A DNA stretch of 64,000 bases. Source: Tolypothrix tenuis PCC 7101. Its GTDB lineage: Bacteria; Cyanobacteriota; Cyanobacteriia; Cyanobacteriales; Nostocaceae. The stretch is from assembly GCF_002368295.1 (NCBI RefSeq), contig NZ_AP018248.1:8636820-8700819 (forward strand). Reading direction: 5' to 3'. This document shows, in pieces, positions 51,037 through 60,045 of this stretch. The position numbers and the translations under genes are program-made. Position 1 is the first letter of the stretch, and every line of letters begins with the position of its first letter. The notes beneath the pieces are model-generated. The model was given only the letters and a program-made list of their open reading frames with translations. It made no database searches and was not told the DNA's origin.

Positions 51037-51150
51037 GTCTACACTACTTATATACTCTAGTACAGACAGTTTACCGCGTAGAAGTCGGGTTTTTGAGGAA
51101 AGGAACTGTTGCCCAGAAGTGAAAAATTAGTACTATAGGAGAAAAGAGTC

Positions 51151-51633
51151 GTGCCTGCTGAATTATATAAAGCTGGAATTATTGAGGTTGATGAGGATAT
51201 AGATTTTACTGAAGAGGAAGAACTTTGGGATATTACAGTTCATTTTAATGGTGAAATGTTTACTCCAAAGCTTGCCTGTATCAGCAAACCTCAAGCTTTT
51301 GAAATCGGCAAAAGACTTTATAATTGGCTAGAGAATAATTATCGACGAATACAGGGATTTGAATTTAAGTGGGAAAAATATTCTGTAGAAAGAACCAGTA
51401 TTAGAGAGTATCCTTGTTGTTATTTGCCATATTACTTTTTAGAAGAAGGTTTAGATGTTTTTACCTTTGAAGAACGAGATTCTGAAGCAATAGCATATGG
51501 CTGGATTACTGCTAGTCCTTTACCTTACTACATCGGATTAGAGGGGTTGATAGTTATTGAGGATGTCACAGATGATGCTCATCAGGCAGGATGGTGTCCT
51601 GCTTGGAAATTAACTAGAAAAAATTTTTTTTGA
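51151..51633 (+). CDS. Hypothetical protein, acidic
   Basis: 160 residues from GTG 51151, supported by AGGAGA 8 bp upstream. No domain is recognised. Content is acidic and aromatic-rich (DEDIDFTEEEELWDITVHFN; SIREYPCCYLPYYFLEEGLD), suggesting a small soluble alpha/beta protein. It is alone, followed by ~220 bp of non-coding DNA containing GAATTC/CTGAATTC words like those at 32750-32860. Confidence 0.6.
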   Translation: MPAELYKAGIIEVDEDIDFTEEEELWDITVHFNGEMFTPKLACISKPQAFEIGKRLYNWLENNYRRIQGFEFKWEKYSVERTSIREYPCCYLPYYFLEEGLDVFTFEERDSEAIAYGWITASPLPYYIGLEGLIVIEDVTDDAHQAGWCPAWKLTRKNFF

Positions 51634-51851
51634 AATCGCCCCACTAGTCATTCTGAATTCAGAATTCTGGCTACTGAGTTCTTTTTCCCGCAAATATTTC
51701 TCCTCATTATTTAACCCTTCTGGCTCCTGAATTCTGATTCCTGTATTCTTAAGGTTTCATTGCTGTAGTGATTTTATCCGAAAAATCTCCAGATATAGCC
51801 TAATAGTATTTTAACCAATTGAATAAATCCAAATTAAGAGAGTTTGAATTA

Positions 51852-52271
51852 ATGAATTTTGAACTGGTTTCCTTGCAACTACAGGTACGTCCGAATGATT
51901 TAGATAGTTTTGGTCATGTTAACAATGCTACTGTTTTAGAGTATTTAGAAACTGGGCGTTGGCATTGGCTAAAACAACACAACTTACAGGGCAAACAGAA
52001 AATTCTTCCGGTTGTTGCTCGGATTGAAGTTAATTATCGTAAAGAAATTCTCCTGGAAAATGTGATGATTCATACCAAGTTAGAATCAGACAAGAAAGCA
52101 TCTAACTACCAAGCAAATTTTTGGCAATCAATTGAAATCATCAAAGAAGGCAATCCATTAGTTGCGGTTGAAGCTCGCATCAAATTAGTATTCATTGATT
52201 CGACCAAACGAACTTTGCGGACACTACAAGAATTTTTAGAAGGGGCAAACGATAATACTTTAACTACTTGA
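51852..52271 (+). CDS. 4HBT hotdog-fold acyl-CoA thioesterase
   Basis: 139 residues from ATG 51852 (a TTG at 51819 extends the frame without support). The motif VRPNDLDSFGHVNNATVLEY with following LETGRWHWL is the 4HBT signature with the catalytic Asp near position 15-17. Hotdog thioesterases hydrolyse acyl-CoA or acyl-ACP. A chromosomal-type metabolic gene carried as cargo. Full length for the family (130-150). Confidence 0.85.
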   Translation: MNFELVSLQLQVRPNDLDSFGHVNNATVLEYLETGRWHWLKQHNLQGKQKILPVVARIEVNYRKEILLENVMIHTKLESDKKASNYQANFWQSIEIIKEGNPLVAVEARIKLVFIDSTKRTLRTLQEFLEGANDNTLTT

Positions 52272-52327
52272 GCTTAAATAAAATTTCTACATTAACCAGG
52301 TAATAATCTGCCCACATTCAAAATATT

Positions 52328-52990
52328 TCATTTATTTTGGCTATCGTTTTTTATTATCCAAATATTCTGATTCTGATAAAAATCTCCACGCTGCTCTAAA
52401 TTAAACCCACCCAGCAGCAATCCCAACCATACCTCTACCATCGGCATTTTCAAAGCATGTTGAAGTTGGGGAAGCGAAATTTCATTTTGGATATCTGCAA
52501 GGTAGTAAGCGATCGCAGTTTGCCACTTGTGCACATCTTCATCACCCGCAAGCTTGTGAACATCTTCTACAGTCCTGACTTCCTCCAACATTTCTAAGAC
52601 TTTCTCTTTCTCAACAGGTGCTACCACTGAATCACCATGTAAGGCAGAGTTAGAAAACTGATGTGGCCCATGTGGTCTGAAAGTCTGCGGTATTGGAGAT
52701 TCAATTAAATCATCCAAATCCAGCTGCATTGTAGTTCGCACCAACCCAGCAAAAATACTAGTGCTGACAATCGGCCCCTCAGGACTATTGATCTCGCGCA
52801 CATCTTGCAACAGCATCGTCGCCCGAGATTTGAGAATCTCTGCAATTTGATTGAACGCAACACCAGCAGTTTCTAACTGTGCTTCCACAGATAAATCGTG
52901 GAGTTCTGCATCTAAATAATCCCACACCGGAGCAAGTGAAGAAGTTGGTGGCGCAACTGAAATTTCATCAAGCAAATCCCAAATTTTCAT
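52328..52990 (-). CDS. Hypothetical protein with helical C-terminus
   Basis: 220 residues from ATG 52990 (MKIWDLLDEISVAPP); the frame extends to a TTG inside the heptamer array, which is not a credible start. A short internal duplication of DVHK (EDVHKLAGDEDVHKWQTAIA) and a helical end (ISLPQLQHALKMPMVEVWLG) are visible. Family and function are not recognised. Confidence 0.6.
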   Translation of the reverse strand: MKIWDLLDEISVAPPTSSLAPVWDYLDAELHDLSVEAQLETAGVAFNQIAEILKSRATMLLQDVREINSPEGPIVSTSIFAGLVRTTMQLDLDDLIESPIPQTFRPHGPHQFSNSALHGDSVVAPVEKEKVLEMLEEVRTVEDVHKLAGDEDVHKWQTAIAYYLADIQNEISLPQLQHALKMPMVEVWLGLLLGGFNLEQRGDFYQNQNIWIIKNDSQNK

Positions 52991-53489
52991 AAATTCAAAA
53001 TTCAAAATTCAAAATTCAAAATTATAAATGGTACATTTGTACTAAGTTCAGTTAAAATATTTATTGATGATAGAGTTGTATAACAATGAATCAACAACAG
53101 CATATAACAGATAGAACATTTAATTTTGCAGTAAGAATTGTAAATTTATGCAAAATATTAGATGAAAAACCTGGAGTTGGAAGAGTTTTATATAAGCAGT
53201 TAATACGTTCTGGAACTTCTATAGGTGCTAATGTTGAAGAATCCCAATCGGCACAAAGTAAAGCTGATTTTGTGAGTAAATTACAAATTGCTTTAAAAGA
53301 AGCTAAAGAAACAAAATATTGGTTAAGAATATTAGTTACTACTAGTATTGTGGAAGAACACAAGCTCTTGCCTCTTATTACAGAGAATGAGGAAATCATC
53401 AAAGTTCTTGCAGCCATAGTAGTTAAAACTAAACAAAATCAGTCATCATAATTTTGAATTTTGAATTTTGAATTTTGAATTTTGAATTA
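52991..53489. repeat. Inverted heptamer arrays flanking the IVP-type gene
   Basis: Four TTCAAAA heptamers (52991-53023) and the complementary TTTTGAA array (53451-53489) bracket exactly one gene with its promoter. The stop of that gene overlaps the right array. The transcript could form a long terminal stem. A similar unit lacking the gene lies at 26676-27140. Confidence 0.75.
53086..53451 (+). CDS. IVP/S23-like four-helix-bundle protein
   Basis: 121 residues. RTFNFAVRIVNLCKILDEKP...LYKQLIRSGTSIGANVEESQ followed by SKADFVSKLQIALKEAKETK and YWLRIL is the signature of the four-helix-bundle family named for 23S rRNA intervening-sequence proteins (related to bAvd of diversity-generating retroelements). 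The family forms basic pentamers that bind nucleic acid. No 23S gene or retroelement is present. It stands as a single-gene cassette between inverted heptamer arrays. Confidence 0.85.
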   Translation: MNQQQHITDRTFNFAVRIVNLCKILDEKPGVGRVLYKQLIRSGTSIGANVEESQSAQSKADFVSKLQIALKEAKETKYWLRILVTTSIVEEHKLLPLITENEEIIKVLAAIVVKTKQNQSS

Positions 53490-53490
53490 A

Positions 53491-53967
53491 TTACTCCGGA
53501 TGTAGCGGACAGGGACGCACTGGACAGTGACTAGGACTAATCTCAAACATATCCTTATATTGATACAGCGAGACACCATATTCTTTGGCAAAAGCCTGCA
53601 ACACCTTATCTGTATAGGTGCGTATCTTGCCAGCAGTCAGCCCAAAGCAGTGAATTGGTTCCAGACGACAAATGGGTTTTTGCCCCAACCATAGTTCAGC
53701 ACCCAAGGCATGTAATGGTTTATCTCCTGGCTCCTTGTATAAATACAGTACAGCAAAATACGTGGCAGGTGGTTCGACTGTGAGCGAATCAATCTGCCCA
53801 GAATCATCTTGAGTGCGACGGCGGTAGAACGAACGGCGATTGTGGCAAATGCGCGGATTCCAGCAGCCATCCCCTTCTGGCCCGTGCAGCACCCTAGCCT
53901 TAGTTGTTGGTAGCTTGGCGCATAACTGACACTTGGGGTCTAATGGTTTGGGCATATCTGTTTTCAA
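53491..53967 (-). CDS. Hypothetical Cys/His-rich protein
   Basis: 158 residues. The N-terminus has CQLCAKLPTTKARVLHGPEG with further DGCWNPRICHNRRSFYRRR, four cysteines suitable for a zinc site. The middle (ATYFAVLYLYKEPGDKPLHA) and end (YGVSLYQYKDMFEISPSHCP) are not recognised. The ATG overlaps the stop of the upstream PD-(D/E)XK gene by 4 bp (ATGA), so the two are coupled and may act together on nucleic acid. Confidence 0.6.
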   Translation of the reverse strand: MKTDMPKPLDPKCQLCAKLPTTKARVLHGPEGDGCWNPRICHNRRSFYRRRTQDDSGQIDSLTVEPPATYFAVLYLYKEPGDKPLHALGAELWLGQKPICRLEPIHCFGLTAGKIRTYTDKVLQAFAKEYGVSLYQYKDMFEISPSHCPVRPCPLHPE

Positions 53968-54578
53968 TTGCTCAGTATGCCAACCAAAATTTCCATTAAT
54001 CCTGGTAATTCTTCAGGCACCCGATATAATTTTAAGTCTTCAGTTATCTGTTTCTCTTGACGAAGATATTTAGCAAATCGCCAATCTTCACCAGTAGTTA
54101 CTGCTCCATAAAGAATAGGCGTATCTGAGTTTATCCATTGGTCAAGAGCAATTAATTCCACTGCTAGTTGGATAAATCCTCTACTTAAATCTGCTTGCTT
54201 GGCTTCAATTACTAACAAACCTCTACCTTTATCAATGTAATAATCCAAACTACCTTTTAGTTGGTCACTCACATTAATTGGATATTCAATATTCAATTGA
54301 GTTTGCGTAATTTCACATACTTCTAATAATATAGGTGCAATAATTGCTTGCTTGCGTGCATCTTCACTTAGTAGCTTGACTCGTCTGAGATTCCGCTCAA
54401 TCAATTCTTGTAATTCTTCTGTTCTCTTAAGTCTAGATTCTAATTTTGGTAATTGTAAACGTTCACGTTCATAAACATAACCCAGGTCAGCCAATATATC
54501 TACTGGAGAAAATGGTAGCTCAAAATATTTACTAAATGTATAACTTTGTCCTGGTTGAATTATTCGTGGGCGACTCAT
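53964..54578 (-). CDS. PD-(D/E)XK nuclease-fold protein
   Basis: 204 residues. The motif LKGSLDYYIDKGRGLLVIEA followed by KQADLSRGF gives D112, E125 and K127 of a PD-(D/E)XK site, with E87 (ILLEVCEI) as the helix acid. Flanked by an N-terminal helical part (LPKLESRLKRTEELQELIER). Similar proteins are common, lone and unassigned in cyanobacteria; a restriction or element-processing role is possible. It lies 29 bp downstream of the integrase gene in the same direction and is coupled to the next gene. Confidence 0.6.
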   Translation of the reverse strand: MSRPRIIQPGQSYTFSKYFELPFSPVDILADLGYVYERERLQLPKLESRLKRTEELQELIERNLRRVKLLSEDARKQAIIAPILLEVCEITQTQLNIEYPINVSDQLKGSLDYYIDKGRGLLVIEAKQADLSRGFIQLAVELIALDQWINSDTPILYGAVTTGEDWRFAKYLRQEKQITEDLKLYRVPEELPGLMEILVGILSN

Positions 54579-54606
54579 AATTTTCTAGTGTAAAAATAAC
54601 CAATTA

Positions 54607-55632
54607 TTATTCTTCTTGATCCTCTCCAATAGCACGATAATAAGCAGCGATCGCTGCCTCTTGTTCACTACGTAGAGTATAACGCCGAAATGCTTTCTCG
54701 CTAGTATGGCCCGTCAGCTTTCGCGCATGAGTTGGGTCTACACCTAACAGCAATAAATCGGTGGCGTAGGTATGCCGAAATTGGTGGGGATGTAAATCTT
54801 TAATGCCAGCCAGTTCACCGATTTTCTCGACAGCAAAGTAAATACCGTGATAACTCAAGCGATCACCCTTATATGAAGCATGATGTGAAATCATTAGTGG
54901 GCTTTGGCTATTTAATTCTTCACCATGCTCGGAGCGCGATCGCAAATAAGTAGCCAATACTTCTCGGCTTTGGGAGCGCAGTGGTACTAAGCGTGGTTCA
55001 TTTGTTTTGGTATCTGGTAAGAAAAGGAGTTTACCATCGAAAGAACCAACATTTAACTCTACAATTTCCCCGGCACGGAGTCCGTGAATGAGGATATGGA
55101 CAAGTGCAGTATCTCGAAGTTTTGTTTCTCCCAGATACTGCAAAGCTGACCAAACCAATTGCATTTGTTCTGTGGTTAAACTCTGGGCAGGTGGCAGAGG
55201 TATTTTTTCTAGTTTTACCCCCATAGTGGGATTAGTAGTAATGATTTCTGGATAAGTAAAACACATCCATTTGAAGAAACTCTTGACCGCAGCTAGGCTT
55301 GCATTAATGCTACTTTTGGAAAGTGGTTTACCTGCTTGTGTACAGAATTCTTCCATCAAATATTGTTTGTACTGCCCTATGTGACGCGATCGCAGTTCAT
55401 GATAGTGTAACTGTGTCCATCTCAAAAACCGCTTGAGTTCGCGTTCGTATAGCTTACGGCTGTTGGGTGCGAGATTGTTGCTGCGTAAAAATTCCAATAC
55501 CTTAATCCATCGGATATCAGTTGGTGAGGCTGTTAAAGTAGCTCTTTTAATACCTGTTATCTCTCTATTAACTGTGGCATCTTCAATTGGAATTAATTTA
55601 ATAGGTGGTAAATATTCGGGATTTTCCATCAT
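54607..55632 (-). CDS. Tyrosine recombinase (XerC/D-like)
   Basis: 341 residues. Core-binding domain (PNSRKLYERELKRFLRW; SSINASLAAVKSFFKWM) and catalytic domain with R186 (LIHGLRAGEIVEL), H283-x-x-R286 (HPHQFRHTYATDLL), H309 (KLTGHTSEKAF) and Y318. The wording is close to Xer-type enzymes; probably mobilises or resolves the surrounding island. Second recombinase of this class in the window but not a close copy of the one at 49293. Followed closely by the PD-(D/E)XK gene. Confidence 0.87.
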   Translation of the reverse strand: MMENPEYLPPIKLIPIEDATVNREITGIKRATLTASPTDIRWIKVLEFLRSNNLAPNSRKLYERELKRFLRWTQLHYHELRSRHIGQYKQYLMEEFCTQAGKPLSKSSINASLAAVKSFFKWMCFTYPEIITTNPTMGVKLEKIPLPPAQSLTTEQMQLVWSALQYLGETKLRDTALVHILIHGLRAGEIVELNVGSFDGKLLFLPDTKTNEPRLVPLRSQSREVLATYLRSRSEHGEELNSQSPLMISHHASYKGDRLSYHGIYFAVEKIGELAGIKDLHPHQFRHTYATDLLLLGVDPTHARKLTGHTSEKAFRRYTLRSEQEAAIAAYYRAIGEDQEE

Positions 55633-55766
55633 TTATTATTTAATAACCGCCAGTACTTTTATCAGCAAACTATAAAATTACATTTTCTAGCTGTCATGCT
55701 CATGGCTCATCAGTATCTTTTGCTGCCATTCACTTTATATTCTTATAATTTTCTACCTGTTCATTT

Positions 55767-56102
55767 TTAATTAACTGCATAGTCTGTAAATTGACGCTTG
55801 AATGGCGAATGAAAGCCAATTACAATATCTTGTTTAGGTATTCCCAAATGAATCAGTTCTTCGGCAACTTCATCTTCTGTACCATTGTGTTGCAGCCAGA
55901 CTTTTCCATCTTTAATATCAATATGTAAAAAACAGCCATAAATGCGACGCTGATTTTTCCAACCCACATTCATCAGTTGATAATGGTCGCGTTCGGTATC
56001 AAATAGCATTTGCGTTTCTACATCTGGGTCAGGACTACCAATTTCTGCATATGACAGTAGAAGTTGTTTTACTATTTCTCGATACTGATTTATTCTATCC
56101 AT
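55767..56102 (-). CDS. xisI: XisI family protein, copy 2
   Basis: 111 residues, same length as copy 1. Blocks DTERDHYQLMNVGWKNQRRI, HIDIKDGKVWLQHNGTEDEV and GIPKQDIVIGFHSPFKRQFT match the family and copy 1 closely. The start overlaps xisH by 13 bp exactly as in copy 1. Lies 130 bp from a tyrosine recombinase gene, which makes a recombination-accessory role imaginable, though the known partner XisF is a serine-type recombinase and none is seen here. Confidence 0.88.
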   Translation of the reverse strand: MDRINQYREIVKQLLLSYAEIGSPDPDVETQMLFDTERDHYQLMNVGWKNQRRIYGCFLHIDIKDGKVWLQHNGTEDEVAEELIHLGIPKQDIVIGFHSPFKRQFTDYAVN

Positions 56103-56506
56103 TCCACAATTTCCTCGGTTTCTGGGTTATAAACTATTAATTTTAGTTGATGAATCCGGATAATATTTTGTACAAGCCGGATGGTAAAAAATGAACTATA
56201 AGCATCAATTGGTACTGCTAAATACAGTATGCGTTCCGGTTCAATTTCAGATAGTGCTAGTCGGTAGTTAATAAATTGTCCCAGTGCTGTGTGAAATTCA
56301 GAAATTGCTGATGTTCGTACAAAACTTTTGATCTCTACTGCAATTTTTACCTCACCCCTTTGGGCAGCCAGAAGCTTTTCGGCACCCAAATCAATATACA
56401 TATCCCCTAATTCAAAACTGACTGGCAATGGATCGTGGGTAATTTCCCATCCATCGGTAATCAGTCCATGCTTAACTGCATCGTGAAAAACATCTCTTGC
56501 TGGCAT
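56090..56506 (-). CDS. xisH: XisH family protein, copy 2
   Basis: 138 residues. Same PD-(D/E)XK-like layout as copy 1: D39 (MYIDLGAEKLLAA), E58 and K60 (IAVEIKSF). Sequence identity with copy 1 is visible along the whole length but with many substitutions, so the pairs are paralogues, not a recent duplication. Expressed away from the Tn7-like element, whose left end starts ~240 bp from its start codon. Confidence 0.88.
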   Translation of the reverse strand: MPARDVFHDAVKHGLITDGWEITHDPLPVSFELGDMYIDLGAEKLLAAQRGEVKIAVEIKSFVRTSAISEFHTALGQFINYRLALSEIEPERILYLAVPIDAYSSFFTIRLVQNIIRIHQLKLIVYNPETEEIVEWIE

Positions 56507-56756
56507 ATTTTCAATCTTCTCGAAATAGAACCTCCATATTTAGCGTCCCCTAAGGGAAACCCATCGAACTGGCGATTGCTCCCGTATACTCAAGCCTCAA
56601 CCAGACTATGCCTGACCCCACTTCTGTGCTTCCAGGATAGGCTTTCTGGGAGCAGGCTTCAAGAGCGTAGATAGCGATCGCCATCCTCCGCACTTAAGAG
56701 CATAACTTAGGTCTTTGCTCATATTATGGTTTAGATTACATTGTTGTCACTGAAAT

Positions 56757-56901
56757 CATAAGATGAGCAACTCTGAAAGCATAAGATGGGCAACAGATTG
56801 CTGGAAACAGTATTAATTTGGTCAAGAGTAACAAGCAAATATAGGGGTATTGAAAGTATAAGTTGAGCAAAAATATGATTGAGAAAGTATAAGTTGAGCA
56901 A
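56757..56901 (+). repeat. TnsB-type binding sites at the left end
   Basis: Four 14-bp direct repeats: CATAAGATGAGCAA (56757), CATAAGATGGGCAA (56780), TATAAGTTGAGCAA (56857) and TATAAGTTGAGCAA (56888), often preceded by TGAAA. The last lies ~96 bp ahead of the ATG, so TnsB may repress its own gene. Multiple end sites are typical for Tn7-like transposons. Confidence 0.75.
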
Positions 56902-56997
56902 ACATTTTCAACACTTCGTTCATAAATATACAGCATTGTGCTGAGATCAACATTAGGAGAGACATTGGCAGGCAACACACTCTCCTAACCTAAAATT

Positions 56998-59900
56998 ATG
57001 CTTGACAAGCAAGAATTTAATAATTGGTGCCGTCAACAAAACCTCAGTCAAGCAGCGCAGGCAATAATTGAGGAGATTCGCAGCACTAACCCATCTCGTC
57101 GAGTAACTGGAGCAAGGAAAAACGTTTGTGGCAGTTACCCCTCAAGAAAAATGGGAGTGACTATTCAATTCGAGAGCCATCATAACGAATTAGCACGTAT
57201 TTATGAACTCGAACATGACCCATCCGTACTCGAATATTACGACCAACCGCCAGCAATAGAATTAGTCTATCAAAGCAAAAACGGGCGAAAAAACAGACAC
57301 CAATATACACCCGATTTCTTTATAATTCGGGCAGATTCAGCTTTTTGGGAGGAATGCAAAACCGAACTAGAACTAAACAAGCTGACTCAATTGAATCCGA
57401 ATCGCTATTGCAAAAACTTAGATAGCAAGTGGCATTGTCCCCCAGGTGAAGAATACGCTCATCGTCATGGTTTGGACTTTCACGTATGGTCAGATGCTCT
57501 AGTTAATTGGAAGTTTCAACAAAATCTAATTTGGCTATCAGATTATTTCGGATACTCATCAGGAATTCTCGACGAAACCGAGCAAAGTTTAATTTTAGAC
57601 ACAGTAAAAAATCATCTAGGAATAACCCTGGCAGAACTGTTACAAATTGAAGAAATAAATCCCGATGTAATTTATTGGTTAATTGCCAACGATAAACTTT
57701 ACGTAGAACTGAATCAAGTCAAACTCTCACAACCAGAAACCGTACTCGTATTTATTAACTCATATGTTGCTTTATCTTATGAGCAACTTAAATCAATAGA
57801 GTCAAAAACTCAAGATAGTAATCAAATATTACTCCAAATAACAGTAGGTACTAATATTTCTTGGGATGGAGAGTCATGGGAAATAGTAAATACTGGGACG
57901 ACTGCTACTGGATTATTACGTGCAGATGGCAAACTTATAGAACTACCAAATGTAGCATTCACAGCATTGATTGATACAGGTAAAATTGTAGGAGTTGAGA
58001 CAAAACAAACCGCAAATATTCAAGCAGTGGCGGCGGAAATTATTCAAAGAGCAACTTGTGAAGATATTATTGAAGCCAACCGTCGCTACAATTTAATACA
58101 GCCATACTTAGGAGATAATCCCAGAGCATATCCAAGCAGCACAATCCGTCGTTGGCGTACTCAATACCAAAAAGCTTTACTCATCTACGGTCATGGATAC
58201 CTGGGATTACTGCCCAAGCATAAAAGTAAAGGCAATCGTACTCCCAAAATTGATTCTCAAACCCAAGAATTTATGCTCGAATTTATCATAGAGCATTATG
58301 AAACACCCAAACAACGCAGAAAATTACGGGTCTACGAGGCATTTGTCTTAGCGTGCCAAAACCATGAACCCCCATTGAAACCACCATCGAGAATCACGTT
58401 TTGCCAAGCGATTAAACAGCGAAGCGGGCACAATCAAACCAGAAAACGTCTTGGTAATCGAGCAGCTATTGCCGAAGAACCATTTTATTGGGAATTAGAG
58501 CAGACTACTCCACAACATGGTAGTCGTCCCTTCGAGATTGTCCATATTGACCATACTCAAATTGACATTGAATTAGTCAGTTCCCTGGAATCTCTAACTA
58601 ATTGTTATGTTGCTACAAACAACTCAATTCATCACAATTTAGGTCGTCCTTGGGCAACCTTGATGGTTGATGCATATAGTCGCAGAATTTTATCAGTTTA
58701 TCTGACCTTCGATGAGCCGAGCTACCGTGATTGTATGATGGCAATTCGCATATGCGTTGCTAGATTTGGACGGTTTCCACAAAATATTGTTGTCGATAAC
58801 GGACGAGAATTCCACAGCCACTATTTTGAACAATTATTGGCATCTTATACTTGCACGCTGAAGTATCGACCACCAGCACATGCGCGGTTTGGTTCAATAG
58901 TTGAAAGACTATTTGGTACAGCGAACACACAGTTTATTCATGAGTTGCAAGGTAACACCCAAATCAAACGCCTTCAACGTAAAGTCACTAAATCTGTCAG
59001 TCCCGAAAGATTAGCAATTTGGACATTAGAACAACTATACTCTGCCTTTTGCGAATGGGCATATTCGGTTTATGACCAACGATTGCATCCGGCATTAGGT
59101 ACTAGTCCCCATGATGCTTTTGTCGCTGGGCTAGCAACAGGTGGAAGTCGCTTACACCGAAGAGTGGCAGATGACGAATTATTCCAAATTCTGACTCTAC
59201 CAGCACCAGACCAACGAAAGCGTAAAGTTCAGCCAGGAAAGGGTGTCAAAATACACAATATTTATTACTGGGCAGATGTATTCCGTGACCCAGAAATCGA
59301 GAAATCAATGCTGTGGGTTCGTTACGACCCTTGGAATGCAGGAATTGCCTATGCCCTAGCACAAGGACAATGGGTAAAATGCATTTCTTCTTACTATCAA
59401 TACTTCCAAGGACGTTCCGAAAAAGAAATCCGGCTTGTCAGTGCAGAACTTAATCAGCGCCAACGCAATTATGGGCGCAAGTTAACAATAACTGATAGAG
59501 AACTTGTAGAATTTTTAAACTCAAAACATGCTCAAGAAGGTGCCCAGTTATGCAGACGCAGCTTGGATATTCATTTTGAACGCTACAAAGCTGAGAATGA
59601 AGAAGATTTAAAAGCTTTCAGAGGTGTTGTTCAAACTTTCCAACGTCATTTACCTTTTGAAGAAGAGCCTGATTTACTTCAATACTGGGACTTTTGCTAC
59701 GAACGAAGTTTCGGTTGTGTCGGTATTCTCAAAGATTGGTTATCTCAAGCATTGGCAACGGCGTTACACCAGGGAGCTAAAACTCTCACTTTGTCGCATT
59801 TAAAATCTTCTGCTTACTCTTATGAACAATGTATGATTATCGTCAATGAAACAAGATTAGGAGAAAAGCAACTTGAGTTTACCCCAGATAGTTCGGCTTT

Positions 59901-60045
59901 GAGAATTGCTTTAGGTTTAGAATCTCATCATGGGTCGGTTACACATAGCACTTCCCAGACAACCAAAACTCAATCTCGTCGTTCTTCTACTGGTAACACT
60001 AAACCTCAACGTCGTCCTGTTGGAGGTGGTGAAAATGTCGGTTGA
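56998..60045 (+). CDS. Fused TnsA-TnsB transposase with a C-terminal TnsC remnant
   Basis: 1015 residues. TnsA endonuclease domain (~1-190): YTPDFFII D106 and FWEECKTEL E119-x-K121. TnsB DDE core: D518 (VHIDHTQIDI), D600 (VVDNGREFHS) and E636 (SIVERLFGTA), then the TnsB beta-barrel. At about residue 848 the sequence passes from the TnsB C-terminus (ELVEFLNSKHAQEG) straight to the C-terminal region of TnsC (RRSLDIHFERYKAENEED; FRGVVQTFQRHLPFEEEP; YERSFGCVGILKDWL). No Walker A or B occurs after the DDE core, so the AAA+ ATPase is absent. An in-frame deletion across a tnsB-tnsC boundary best explains this. TnsA-TnsB fusions are known from type I-B2 CAST and related elements. Confidence 0.82.
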   Translation: MLDKQEFNNWCRQQNLSQAAQAIIEEIRSTNPSRRVTGARKNVCGSYPSRKMGVTIQFESHHNELARIYELEHDPSVLEYYDQPPAIELVYQSKNGRKNRHQYTPDFFIIRADSAFWEECKTELELNKLTQLNPNRYCKNLDSKWHCPPGEEYAHRHGLDFHVWSDALVNWKFQQNLIWLSDYFGYSSGILDETEQSLILDTVKNHLGITLAELLQIEEINPDVIYWLIANDKLYVELNQVKLSQPETVLVFINSYVALSYEQLKSIESKTQDSNQILLQITVGTNISWDGESWEIVNTGTTATGLLRADGKLIELPNVAFTALIDTGKIVGVETKQTANIQAVAAEIIQRATCEDIIEANRRYNLIQPYLGDNPRAYPSSTIRRWRTQYQKALLIYGHGYLGLLPKHKSKGNRTPKIDSQTQEFMLEFIIEHYETPKQRRKLRVYEAFVLACQNHEPPLKPPSRITFCQAIKQRSGHNQTRKRLGNRAAIAEEPFYWELEQTTPQHGSRPFEIVHIDHTQIDIELVSSLESLTNCYVATNNSIHHNLGRPWATLMVDAYSRRILSVYLTFDEPSYRDCMMAIRICVARFGRFPQNIVVDNGREFHSHYFEQLLASYTCTLKYRPPAHARFGSIVERLFGTANTQFIHELQGNTQIKRLQRKVTKSVSPERLAIWTLEQLYSAFCEWAYSVYDQRLHPALGTSPHDAFVAGLATGGSRLHRRVADDELFQILTLPAPDQRKRKVQPGKGVKIHNIYYWADVFRDPEIEKSMLWVRYDPWNAGIAYALAQGQWVKCISSYYQYFQGRSEKEIRLVSAELNQRQRNYGRKLTITDRELVEFLNSKHAQEGAQLCRRSLDIHFERYKAENEEDLKAFRGVVQTFQRHLPFEEEPDLLQYWDFCYERSFGCVGILKDWLSQALATALHQGAKTLTLSHLKSSAYSYEQCMIIVNETRLGEKQLEFTPDSSALRIALGLESHHGSVTHSTSQTTKTQSRRSSTGNTKPQRRPVGGGENVG

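Noticed and set aside
59221..59250. PGKG-type sequence as a Walker A of a hidden TnsC ATPase
   Set aside because: RKVQPGKGVKIHNIYYW belongs to the TnsB beta-barrel region and lacks the GxxxxGK(S/T) pattern.
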